64,000 bases of DNA from Amycolatopsis rifamycinica (GTDB lineage: Bacteria; Actinomycetota; Actinomycetes; Mycobacteriales; Pseudonocardiaceae): the NCBI RefSeq assembly GCF_000695625.1, contig NZ_JMQI01000083.1, positions 1-64,000 of the forward strand, given 5' to 3'. Position 1 is the stretch's first letter. Each line of letters opens with the position of its first letter. The translations under genes and the position numbers were made by a program. The notes under the pieces were generated by a model. That model searched no databases. It saw only the letters and a list, made by a program, of their open reading frames with translations, and was not told the DNA's origin. This document shows, in pieces, positions 7,701 through 16,800 of the stretch.

Positions 7701-8593
7701 GACGCCCGCCCGAAGCGCAGCACCCGGCCCTGCAGCAACGTCACCAGCGCGATGATCAGCGCCAGGATCACCGCGCCCGCACTGCCGCGGCCGAGGTCCT
7801 GGCCGCCCGAACCCAGCGACGTGTAGTACAGGTACACCAGCGGTGGCCGGGCGAACGGCGGGTAGCCGCGGGCGTCGCCCATGATGTTGTAGAACTCGTC
7901 GAACGCCTGGTAGGCGTTGATCAGGTTGAGCAGCAGCACCGCCGCCGCCGTCGCGCGCAGCTGCGGCAGGGTGATGTGCCGGAACACCTGCCAGCCCGGT
8001 TTGGCGCCGTCGAGCCACGCCGCTTCGTACAGCTGGGCCGGGATGCGCTGCAGCGCCGCGATGAACAGGATCATGTAGAACCCCAGCTGCAGCCACAGCC
8101 GCGCCGTCACCAGCACGATCCAGTACAGCGGCGGGTCCACCGTCCCGGTCCAGGCCACCGGCTCGAGGCCGGCCGCGGAAAGAAGAGTGTTCACCAGTCC
8201 GTAGCGGACACCCGAGAACAGCGACGTCTTCCAGATCAGCGACGCCACCACGTACGAGCACGCGAACGGCAGGAAGAACACCGACCGGAAGAACGCCCGT
8301 GCGAACCGCAGCTGGTTCACGCCGAGCGCGAGCGCCAGCGACAGCACGAACGTCAGCGGGACGATGAACACCGCGAACACGCTGAACGTGCCCAGGCTCG
8401 ACAGGAACGGCTCGTCGGTGAGCATGTGCCCGTAGTTGTCCAGGCCGACGAACTCGGTCGGCGTCACCGTGTTGCGCGCGTCGAAGAACGACAGGTACGC
8501 GCTCCAGCCGATCGGCAGGTACGCGAAGACCGCCAGCCCGATCAGGAACGGCCCGACGAACAGCCAGAACGCGCGCGCATCGCGCCGCTTCAT
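7697..8593 (-). CDS. Sugar ABC transporter permease (MalF type)
   Basis: A 298-residue inner-membrane protein (MKRRDARAFWLFVGPFLIGL) with six likely transmembrane helices. The EAA motif EAAWLDGAKPGWQVFRHITL is at about residues 200-219. It is the first permease of the CUT1 importer. The start ATG overlaps the binding-protein stop as ATGA. A ligand cannot be deduced because no glycosidase or ROK/LacI regulator lies beside the operon. Confidence 0.92.
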   Translation of the reverse strand: MKRRDARAFWLFVGPFLIGLAVFAYLPIGWSAYLSFFDARNTVTPTEFVGLDNYGHMLTDEPFLSSLGTFSVFAVFIVPLTFVLSLALALGVNQLRFARAFFRSVFFLPFACSYVVASLIWKTSLFSGVRYGLVNTLLSAAGLEPVAWTGTVDPPLYWIVLVTARLWLQLGFYMILFIAALQRIPAQLYEAAWLDGAKPGWQVFRHITLPQLRATAAAVLLLNLINAYQAFDEFYNIMGDARGYPPFARPPLVYLYYTSLGSGGQDLGRGSAGAVILALIIALVTLLQGRVLRFGRAS

Positions 8594-9879
8594 CCGAAGA
8601 GGCGCTTCAGCTCGGCTTTCGCGACCTCGACCGCCGTTTTCACCTGCGCCGCGGGGTCCGCGCCCTCCTTGGCGATCTTCGCGGCCGCGTCGGACAGCGC
8701 CGTGTTCGCCTGCTGCGTCCACACCGGGCCGCCGACGAGGTGGCTGTGCTCCTTGACGAACCGGGCCGCGTCGGCGGCCGGGCCGGACTTGAGGTTGTCC
8801 GCGCGGTCGATCAGGCTCTGGCGGGCCGGCACGTGGAAGCCGAACTTCGTCGCGAACTCCAGCTGGTTCTGCGTCTGGTCGACCCAGAGCCACTTCACGA
8901 AGGCCTTGGCTTCGGCGACGTGCTCGCTCTTGGCGTTCACCATCGCGCCGTACGCGCCGACCGGCACCGAGGGCGCGCCGCTGCCGTCCAGCTCGGGGAA
9001 CGGCAGGACGCCGAAGTCGTCGTCGAACGCCTGCCGGATCTTCGGCACGTTCCACAGGCCGGTCCACTGCATCGCCGTCAGCCCGTCGATGAACGCACCC
9101 GGGTCCGACCAGTCCGACGGCGCGCCGAGCAGCAGGGAACCGTTGGCGTTCAGCGTGTGCAGCTTCGCCAGCGCGGTCGCCGCGCGCGGGTCGTCGAAGC
9201 CGACCTCGCGGTTGCCGTTCTTCAGGTAGTCGAGCCCCGCCGACCACAGCAACGGGCCGGTGAGCACGCCGACGCCGCCGTCGTTGCCGGCGAAGAGGCC
9301 TTTGACGCCGTCCTTGGTGAGCTTCGCGGCCGCGTCGACGAGCTCGTCGACCGTCTGCGGCGGCTGCACGCCCGCCGCCCGCAGCAGGCTCTTGCGGTAG
9401 AAGAGCACCTGCGTGTCGGTGGCCTGCGGGACGCCGTAAACCTTGCCTTCGACGGTCTGCGCGGCCAGCACGGCCGGGCTGAAGTCGCCCTTGGCCGGCC
9501 CGATGACGTCGTCGAGCGAGACGACCTGGTTCTGCCGCACCCAGTCGATCTTGACCTGGGCCTCGAAGACGTCCGGCACCTTGCTGTTCTGCAGCGCGGT
9601 GACGATCTTCGAGTCGTAGTCGCCCGGGTTCCACTGCACGGTGACGGCCGCGCCGGGGTAGCTCGCGGCGTACCGCTTGACGGCGTCCTGGACGCCGTCC
9701 TCGCCGTACGCGTGGTACCACTGCTGGAGCGCGACCTTCGGGGCGTCCGACGGCGGCGGCCCCGCCGAGTACGCCGTCGAGGGCGGCGGGTCACCCTGCC
9801 GCCCGGTGTTCGACCCGCACGCCGTCGCCAGCGCGCCCATCCCCGCGAGCGCCAGAAAGCTACGCCTGTTCCTCTGCAT
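8590..9879 (-). CDS. Sugar-binding lipoprotein of the ABC importer
   Basis: A 429-residue extracytoplasmic binding protein. The N-terminus combines a twin-arginine signal (RRSFLALAG) with a lipobox ending at Cys21 (LATACGS), so it is probably exported folded by Tat and then lipidated. The rest has the SBP_bac_1 pattern with conserved GVP, WTGLWNVPKI and VGAYGAMVNAKS blocks. It is the first gene of the three-gene importer operon. A strong inverted repeat lies 32 bp upstream at 9911-9941, a likely operator or leader hairpin. Confidence 0.92.
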   Translation of the reverse strand: MQRNRRSFLALAGMGALATACGSNTGRQGDPPPSTAYSAGPPPSDAPKVALQQWYHAYGEDGVQDAVKRYAASYPGAAVTVQWNPGDYDSKIVTALQNSKVPDVFEAQVKIDWVRQNQVVSLDDVIGPAKGDFSPAVLAAQTVEGKVYGVPQATDTQVLFYRKSLLRAAGVQPPQTVDELVDAAAKLTKDGVKGLFAGNDGGVGVLTGPLLWSAGLDYLKNGNREVGFDDPRAATALAKLHTLNANGSLLLGAPSDWSDPGAFIDGLTAMQWTGLWNVPKIRQAFDDDFGVLPFPELDGSGAPSVPVGAYGAMVNAKSEHVAEAKAFVKWLWVDQTQNQLEFATKFGFHVPARQSLIDRADNLKSGPAADAARFVKEHSHLVGGPVWTQQANTALSDAAAKIAKEGADPAAQVKTAVEVAKAELKRLFG

Positions 9880-9910
9880 CCCCAGAACCCCTCCGACGTG
9901 CTCCGAAGGC

Positions 9911-9941
9911 CACCATAGGGGGGTCAGGGTCCCCTATGGTG
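9911..9941. promoter_or_regulatory. Inverted repeat upstream of the sugar importer
   Basis: CACCATAGGGG (9911-9921) and CCCCTATGGTG (9931-9941) are perfect 11-bp arms around a 9-bp spacer. The repeat is 32 bp upstream of the binding-protein start and 39 bp downstream of the stop of the fatty-acid ligase on the same strand. It could be the importer operator or a terminator of the upstream gene; no T run follows on the minus strand, which favours an operator. Confidence 0.5.
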
Positions 9942-9979
9942 ACCACCGGAGGCATGAAGACTCGCCGGAGATTTACCCG

Positions 9980-11608
<1,629 letters not shown>

Positions 11609-12053
11609 GGTCGCTCCCGGGGGGTCGTTCGCCGGTGAACTGGGGTTGCGCCGACTCTAGTGCGGATCGGGTGAAGCGAGCATGGTCGACTACGGCTCCG
11701 TTCGGTCACGGTCGTCGCGCGATCGGGCGACGACCGGCCGATGATCAAGATCATCTCTTTTTCGGCTTTTCCTTATATGCAAGGAAATGTGCGCGAGAAC
11801 AGCCGGTAACGGAGGGTCCACTTCCGGGTGAGAGAGGCCACCCGGAACCCTTCTTGGGAGCGTTTCCGCAGGCCGGAGCGGGTTGCCCGGTATCACCTCC
11901 GGGGGTAATAAGTGCGTGTCGGTTGCACGGCCACGAAGCGGGTGGCGTTTACTGGGCCCGTGGCAAGAGACGGCTGAGCAGCGCTTGCAGGAGCAAGCGC
12001 TCACAAAAGCTGTCGGCCGCGAAAGCGGAGACCTGAGAGGAAAGGACACTACG
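11609..12053. other. Intergenic region between the acyl-CoA ligase and mihF
   Basis: This 445-bp stretch has no gene I can support. It holds a 7-bp inverted repeat with T-rich flank (GATGATC-AA-GATCATC, 11740-11755, then TCTTTTT), a near-palindrome TATCACCTCCGGGGGTAATA (11891-11910) and a 9-bp inverted repeat (11980-12001). It is a long, probably regulated leader for the nucleoid protein gene. Confidence 0.6.
11980..12001. promoter_or_regulatory. Inverted repeat in the mihF leader
   Basis: AGCGCTTGC-AGGA-GCAAGCGCT has perfect 9-bp arms around a 4-bp loop, 52 bp upstream of the mihF start. It may act as a protein site or as an RNA hairpin in the 5' leader. Confidence 0.4.
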
Positions 12054-12365
12054 TTGGCTCTGCCTACGTTGACTCCGGAGCAGCGCGCCGAGGCCCTGGC
12101 CAAGGCCGCCGAGGCTCGCAAGGCGCGTTCGGAGCTGCTCGCGTCGATCAAGTCCGGCCAGGAGAGCATCGAGAAGGTGCTCAAGCAGGCCAAGGAGAAC
12201 AAGACCATCGGGAAGACGAAGGTCACCCAGCTGCTGAAGGCCGTCCCCGGCCTCGGCGCGGTGAAGGTCGCCGCCCTGCTCGAGCAGGCCGGCATCGACC
12301 CGGACCGGCGTGCGGCCGGCCTGGGCGAGCGCCAGCGCGAGGCGCTCATCGACGCGCTCAAGTAG
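12054..12365 (+). CDS. mihF: Actinobacterial integration host factor (mIHF)
   Basis: A 103-residue nucleoid-associated protein, encoded from TTG 12054 (MALPTLTPEQRAEALAKAAEARKARSELL). The long N-terminal helix is followed by the H2TH-type DNA-binding part with KVTQLLKAVPGLGAVKVAALLEQAGI at residues 60-85 (given here by position and key residues P-G-L-G). This matches mycobacterial mIHF and Streptomyces sIHF in length and order; both bind DNA without strong sequence preference and condense the nucleoid. The TTG start is chosen because homologues begin MALP and GAGAGGAAAGG precedes it; the open frame extends 171 bp further upstream. A strong hairpin follows at 12383-12420. Confidence 0.93.
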   Translation: MALPTLTPEQRAEALAKAAEARKARSELLASIKSGQESIEKVLKQAKENKTIGKTKVTQLLKAVPGLGAVKVAALLEQAGIDPDRRAAGLGERQREALIDALK

Positions 12366-12382
12366 CCGTCACCAGGAGCTGA

Positions 12383-12420
12383 CCGCGAGGGGAGTGTCGC
12401 TGGCGACACTCCCCTCGCGG
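12383..12420 (+). terminator. Strong hairpin terminator after mihF
   Basis: Perfect 18-bp arms (12383-12400 and 12403-12420) sit around a 2-bp centre, starting 17 bp after the mihF stop. No T run follows. It resembles the strong GC hairpins that end actinomycete transcripts and separates mihF from the isochorismate synthase gene. Confidence 0.75.
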
Positions 12421-12449
12421 ATCCTCCGGAGCCTGGGACGCTGGGTCTT

Positions 12450-13604
12450 GTGAGTTCTCCCGACCCGGCGATCCCGGCACTCGACCTCGCCGCCCGCTAC
12501 CAGCGAGGCGACTTCCTGTTCACGACGGCCGAGCGCGCACTCCTCGCGCAGGGCACCCTCCGGACCGTCACCGAGACGGACCCCCGCCGGCTCGCCGCGG
12601 CGATCCCCGGTGTCCTCGCCGAGACCGGCGCTCCGCTGGCCGCCGGCGTGCTCCCGTTCGACACCGGGCCCGACACGAAGGTGCCGGGTCACCTCGTCGT
12701 GCCCCGGACCGTCCACCGGTCCTCGGGGGCGCCTTCGCTGCCACGGGCGGTCCTGCCGGCCCCCGTGCGAGTGCGTGCGGTGCCGTCTCCCGACCGGCAC
12801 ATGGCGGCCGTGCGTTCCGCGGTGGCCGCGTTGGCCTCCCACGACCTGCGCAAAGCCGTCCTGGCCCGCGCCCTGGACCTCGAGTTCGCCGCGCCGGTGC
12901 CCGCCGAGAGCATCGTGCGGAACCTGGCCGTCGGCAATCCCCGGCACTTCACGTACGCGGCCGAGCTGCCCGGCGGCCGCTCGCTCGTCGGCGCGACGCC
13001 CGAGCTGCTGCTGCGTCGCACGGGCCGAACGGTGTTCTCGTCACCGCACGCCGGCTCCATGCCGCGTTCGGCCGACCCGGCGACCGACCGCGCGAACGGC
13101 GAGGCGCTGCGGACGTCCCGCAAGGACCAGCTCGAGCACGCGGTGGTGATCGACTACGTGGTCGAGGCCCTGCGGCCGTTCTGCCGGACGCTGGCCGTCC
13201 CGGCGGGCCCGGAGCTGGTCACGACGCCGGCGATCTGGCACCTGCGCACGCCGATCACGGGCGAGCTGGCCGACCCGGACATCACGGCCCTCGACCTGGC
13301 GGCGGCCCTGCACCCGACCCCGGCGGTCTGCGGCACCCCGACCGAGGGCGCCCGCGACCTGGTGCAGGAGCTGGAGCCGTTCGACCGCGACTACTACGCG
13401 GGCGCGGTGGGCTGGGTGGACGCGGCGGGCGACGGCGAATGGGCGGTGGCGATCCGCTGCGCGGAGATCGCGTCGACGTCGATGCGCCTGTACGCGGGCG
13501 GCGGGATCGTGGCGGCGTCGGACCCCCGGTCGGAGCTGGACGAGACGACGGCGAAGTTCCGCACCCTGCTGGCGGCGATGGGCCTGGCGGACCTCCCGGT
13601 CTGA
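12450..13604 (+). CDS. Isochorismate synthase
   Basis: A 384-residue chorismate-binding enzyme of the DhbC/EntC/MenF group that converts chorismate to isochorismate. Conserved blocks include the lysine in DLRKAVLARAL (near residue 130), GATPELLLRR, SRKDQLEHAVVIDYV (conserved Glu), LHPTPAVCGTPTEGA near 290 and the C-terminal YAGGGIV/DETTAKF region with metal-binding Glu. The start is GTG 12450 (MSSPDPAIPALDL). The convergent phosphopantetheinyl transferase next door suggests service to aryl-capped siderophore or non-ribosomal peptide synthesis rather than menaquinone, but no NRPS lies in the window. Confidence 0.9.
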   Translation: MSSPDPAIPALDLAARYQRGDFLFTTAERALLAQGTLRTVTETDPRRLAAAIPGVLAETGAPLAAGVLPFDTGPDTKVPGHLVVPRTVHRSSGAPSLPRAVLPAPVRVRAVPSPDRHMAAVRSAVAALASHDLRKAVLARALDLEFAAPVPAESIVRNLAVGNPRHFTYAAELPGGRSLVGATPELLLRRTGRTVFSSPHAGSMPRSADPATDRANGEALRTSRKDQLEHAVVIDYVVEALRPFCRTLAVPAGPELVTTPAIWHLRTPITGELADPDITALDLAAALHPTPAVCGTPTEGARDLVQELEPFDRDYYAGAVGWVDAAGDGEWAVAIRCAEIASTSMRLYAGGGIVAASDPRSELDETTAKFRTLLAAMGLADLPV

Positions 13605-13608
13605 GCGG

Positions 13609-14295
13609 TCAGGGGACCCAGTGCTGCTCGGTGACCGACAGCTCCTGGGTGGTCAGCACCGCGATGGCCGCGCGGTAGCCGTCCACGGCCTTCAGGTCCG
13701 CCAAGCGGGTCGTCGCCGGGTCCAGGGCCGGGTCGCCCGAGGCGGCCAAGCGGGCCGGCTCGTCGTAGCGGGAGAACGTGATGCTCTGCAGCGGGATGCG
13801 CAGGCCCTTGCCCGTGGCCTTCATCACCGCCTCCTTGCGGGTCCAGTAGACGAAGAACGCCGCCGCCTTCTCCTCCGGAGGAAGGCCGGCCAGGTGCGCC
13901 GCCTCCGCCGGGCTCAGCGCGTACTCGATCAGGCCGTCGTCCGCGCGGCGGGTGGCCGTCTCGACGTCCAGGCCGACCGGGACCGAGGGGGTCGCGGCGA
14001 GACCGATCAGGTCGCCCGAGTGGGAGATCGACAGCGTCAGGTCCGCGCCCGGGATGCGCGGACGCCCGTGCGGCTTGCCGCAGTCCTCACAGGTCGCGTC
14101 GAACTTCACCGCCTCGACCGCCAGGCCGAGCCGCTCGGCCGCGACCGTCTTCGCCAGGACCCGGCCGGTGAGGAACCGCCGCTTGTCCGCCTCCTGCCGG
14201 TAGGCCGCGAAGCGTTCTTGCTCGACGTCGTCGAGCAGGCGCATGAAGCGTTCTTCGGTGGGCAACGGCGACGACCAGCGGACCTCGATCTCCAT
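13609..14295 (-). CDS. 4'-phosphopantetheinyl transferase, Sfp type
   Basis: A 228-residue enzyme that loads carrier proteins of fatty-acid, polyketide or peptide synthases with the CoA phosphopantetheine arm. The Mg-binding GLDVE is near residue 117 and WTRKEAVMKATGKGL near residues 160-174. RFLTGRVLAK and LSISHSGDLIGLA are the CoA and acidic-pocket regions. ATG 14295 (MEIEVRW) is taken because it begins the fold; the frame stays open upstream. The stop lies 5 bp from that of isochorismate synthase, so the two genes converge. Confidence 0.9.
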   Translation of the reverse strand: MEIEVRWSSPLPTEERFMRLLDDVEQERFAAYRQEADKRRFLTGRVLAKTVAAERLGLAVEAVKFDATCEDCGKPHGRPRIPGADLTLSISHSGDLIGLAATPSVPVGLDVETATRRADDGLIEYALSPAEAAHLAGLPPEEKAAAFFVYWTRKEAVMKATGKGLRIPLQSITFSRYDEPARLAASGDPALDPATTRLADLKAVDGYRAAIAVLTTQELSVTEQHWVP

Positions 14296-14470
14296 CACGC
14301 TTCGATCCTTCCGGGCCGGGCAGCCGTTGTCACGAGGTTCGCGATCAGGACACGAGCGAGGGTCGAGGGCCGCCGCTGTGACGAAGCTCTCGGCGAAGCG
14401 CGGCGCCGGGTGGCCGCGCTGGGCCGGCCGGGTTCTTGCGCGTGGGGGACGCGCCGCGCACAATGGCAAG

Positions 14471-14484
14471 TAAGCAAGCGCTTA
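14471..14484. promoter_or_regulatory. TetR-type operator candidate upstream of the acyl-CoA dehydrogenase
   Basis: TAAGCAAGCGCTTA is a palindrome-like site 37 bp upstream of the acyl-CoA dehydrogenase ATG. It resembles the AGCAAG/CTTGCT sites seen upstream of acyl-CoA catabolism genes under TetR repressors in actinomycetes, such as KstR2-like motifs. The resemblance is partial and the regulator is not identified. Confidence 0.4.
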
Positions 14485-14520
14485 GCCAGTGGCAGTGTTG
14501 GTCGGAGGAGCAGCTCACCC

Positions 14521-15690
14521 ATGGACTTTTCACTCAGCACCGAAGAACGGGAAGTGCGCGACTGGGTCCGCACGTTCGTCCAGCGGGAGCTGGTGCCGCT
14601 CGAGCAGGAAGTCCTCCGGCGCGAGCGCGCCCACCAGCCCGGCCTGACCGGCGAGGAGCTCAAGGACCTCCAGCTGAAGGCGAAGGAGTCCGGCTTCTGG
14701 GGCGTGCTGACCCCCGAGGAGTACGGCGGCATGGGTCTGTCCGCCGTGATGGCCGCGCTGCTGGAGGCCGAGCTCGGCCGCACCTTCGTGCCGTTCCGCT
14801 TCGGCGGCGCCGCCGACAACATCCTGTTCCACGCCAACGAAGAGCAGAAGCAGACCTACCTGCTGCCCACGATCTCCGGCGAGCGCAAGTCCTGCTTCGC
14901 GATCACCGAGCCGGGTGCCGGGTCGGACGCCAAGGCCATCCGGACCACCGCCCGCAAGGACGGCACCGACTGGATCATCAACGGCGAGAAGACCTTCATC
15001 ACCGGCGGCAACGAAGCCGACTTCACCATGGTCTTCGCGATCACCGACCCGGAGAAGGGCGCGAACGGCGGCGTCACCTGCTTCCTCGTCGACCGCGAGG
15101 CCGGCTGGAAGTCCGAGTACATCGACACCATGGGCGAGTGGGGCCCGGCGTCGCTGATCTTCCAGGACGTCCGCGTTCCGGAGACGCAGATCCTCGGCGA
15201 GGAAGGCCGCGGCTTCGAGCTGGCCATGCAGTGGATCGGCCAGGGCCGCTACCTGCTGCCCGCCCGCGCGATCGGCTCGTGCGAACGGCTGATCTCGATG
15301 GCCATCGAGCACGCCAACACCCGCGAGACGTTCGGGCAGAAGATCGCCGAGCGGCAGGCCATCCAGTGGATGATCGCCGACTCCGGGGTCGAGCTGGAGG
15401 CGCTGCGCTGGCTGGTGCTGCACGCCGCCTGGCAGGTCGACCAGGGCATGGACTCGCGGCACGCGCAGTCGATGGCGAAGCTGTACGGCGGCCAGAAGGC
15501 CAACGAGATCGTCGACCGCGTCCTGCAGATCCACGGCGGCATGGGCTACACGCGGGAGCTGCCGGTCGAGCGGTGGTACCGCGAGCTGCGGCTGCTGCGC
15601 ATCTACGAGGGCACCGACGAGATCCAGCGCCGGACCATCGCCCGCAACCTGCTGAAGGGGCACGTCAAGGTCGGCGGCACGCTGGGCTGA
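14521..15690 (+). CDS. Acyl-CoA dehydrogenase
   Basis: A 389-residue flavoenzyme that oxidises an acyl-CoA to its 2-enoyl-CoA. The FAD/substrate blocks CFAITEPGAGSDAKAI (near 122-137) and WIINGEKTFITGG (near 152-164) are intact. The C-terminal helix has LQIHGGMGYTRELPVER and the catalytic-base region YEGTDEIQRRTIARNLL near residues 362-378. The start ATG has GGAGGAG 12 bp upstream; the frame is open far upstream but that part is unrelated. A TetR-like site lies in the promoter region and a terminator follows at 15739-15772. Confidence 0.93.
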   Translation: MDFSLSTEEREVRDWVRTFVQRELVPLEQEVLRRERAHQPGLTGEELKDLQLKAKESGFWGVLTPEEYGGMGLSAVMAALLEAELGRTFVPFRFGGAADNILFHANEEQKQTYLLPTISGERKSCFAITEPGAGSDAKAIRTTARKDGTDWIINGEKTFITGGNEADFTMVFAITDPEKGANGGVTCFLVDREAGWKSEYIDTMGEWGPASLIFQDVRVPETQILGEEGRGFELAMQWIGQGRYLLPARAIGSCERLISMAIEHANTRETFGQKIAERQAIQWMIADSGVELEALRWLVLHAAWQVDQGMDSRHAQSMAKLYGGQKANEIVDRVLQIHGGMGYTRELPVERWYRELRLLRIYEGTDEIQRRTIARNLLKGHVKVGGTLG

Positions 15691-15738
15691 GAACGCGACC
15701 GGCGGCAGTTCGGCGCCCCCGGCCCCCGCATGACGAAG

Positions 15739-15772
15739 CCGTCAAGGCCGCCCTTCCCGGCGGCCTTGACGG
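15739..15772. terminator. Bidirectional hairpin between convergent genes
   Basis: CCGTCAAGGCCGC (15739-15751) pairs with GCGGCCTTGACGG (15760-15772) around an 8-bp loop, extended by CGAAGC/GCTTCG with a small bulge. It lies between the ends of the acyl-CoA dehydrogenase and the small hypothetical gene. Confidence 0.75.
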
Positions 15773-15785
15773 CGCTTCGGCTTGC

Positions 15786-16106
15786 TTACTTCTTGTTGCG
15801 GATGGCGATCGGGACGCCCGCGAGGTCCTCTTCGTTGCAGAGGAGCTTCACGTCGTAGTACGGCGAACCCTGGCGGTCGTCGTAGTCGAGGTGAATGGCC
15901 AGGACGTCGAGCGGCTCGCCGAGCCACTCCTGCGCCTGCCGTAGCCAAGCGGAGCACCGTTCCAGGGCGGTGGGGAGATCGTCATCGCGGAACTCGACGG
16001 GGCGATAGGGGACATCCTGCACCTGATCGCGGGGGTTTTCCGGCGCCGGGAGGCCCGGCGCGAGACCCGAGTCGTCCAGTTCCAGTTGGATCGTTTCCTC
16101 AGTCAC
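15786..16106 (-). CDS. Hypothetical protein
   Basis: A 106-residue acidic protein without signal peptide or membrane segment; I do not recognise it. The central EFRDDDLPTALERCSAWLRQAQEWL is a likely amphipathic helix. The C-terminal half, DVLAIHLDYDDRQGSPYYDVKLLCNEEDL, looks like beta strands. GTG 16106 is chosen (MTEETIQLE); ATG 16124 is the alternative. Codon use matches its neighbours, and the gene ends just beyond a shared terminator, so it is likely real. Confidence 0.65.
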   Translation of the reverse strand: MTEETIQLELDDSGLAPGLPAPENPRDQVQDVPYRPVEFRDDDLPTALERCSAWLRQAQEWLGEPLDVLAIHLDYDDRQGSPYYDVKLLCNEEDLAGVPIAIRNKK

Positions 16107-16164
16107 CCTTCGAGCGTCCCCCACGCACGCCGTCTGGGCAAGGCGTACACAGGTAAAAGCGCCG

Positions 16165-16800
16165 CTAAACGGACACTCCCCACTCTTTCGCGACGATTTC
16201 CCGGCACCGTCGCAAGTCGGTCACGCCCGGCGCGGACGTGCAGCCCAGCGCCCTGGACGCCAGCTCCGCGTAGTGCTCCGCCAGCTCGTCCAGCGCCAGC
16301 GGGCCACGTGGGGAATACCACCTCGCGACGCCGCTGCACATCTCGAGCAGAGCGAGCCGGGTCACCGCCGGGTGCTCCACACGGAACACCCCGGCCGTCA
16401 CGCCTTCGTCGATCGCGGCCGCCCACAGCCGTTCGTAGGCGTCCCGCAGGGCCACCACCGGCTCGCGCGCGGCGGGGGACAGGACGTCGACTTCGTTGTC
16501 CACCACCCGGGTTTCCGCCGGTCCGACGGCGTGCGCGAGGACGTGCAGCGCGACCAGCGTGCGCAGCCGGTGCACCGGGTCGCCGCCGCCCGCGGTCGCC
16601 TCGCGGGCCGCGTCGAGCAGCCGGTTCAGCGCCGTGTGCATGATTTCGGCGAGCAGATCCTCCTTGGTGCCCATGTAGTGGTACAGGCTGGCGGAGGAGA
16701 GTTCCGCCTCCTGCGCCAGATCCCGGATGCCCGTGCCGTGGAAGCCCTTGGTGGCGAACAGCTTCACCGCGGCCGCGCGGACCCGGTCCCGGGTGCTCAC
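16165..16800 (-). CDS. TetR-family regulator of the acyl-CoA operon
   Basis: A 211-residue regulator with an N-terminal helix-turn-helix (GIRDLAQEAELSSASLYHYMG, near residues 24-44) and a ligand domain typical of TetR regulators of fatty or aromatic acyl-CoA catabolism. GTG 16800 overlaps the stop of the upstream AMP-binding ligase as GTGA. It is the third gene of an operon: enoyl-CoA hydratase, ligase, TetR. Its likely target is the palindromic GATC-rich site at 19101-19116 in front of that operon, and the effector is probably an acyl-CoA made by the operon. Confidence 0.88.
   Translation of the reverse strand: MSTRDRVRAAAVKLFATKGFHGTGIRDLAQEAELSSASLYHYMGTKEDLLAEIMHTALNRLLDAAREATAGGGDPVHRLRTLVALHVLAHAVGPAETRVVDNEVDVLSPAAREPVVALRDAYERLWAAAIDEGVTAGVFRVEHPAVTRLALLEMCSGVARWYSPRGPLALDELAEHYAELASRALGCTSAPGVTDLRRCREIVAKEWGVSV

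Noticed and set aside
11866..11880. CebR-like site TGGGAGCGTTTCC upstream of mihF
   Set aside because: Only the left half fits the CebR operator TGGGAGCGCTCCCA and no cellobiose gene is adjacent.
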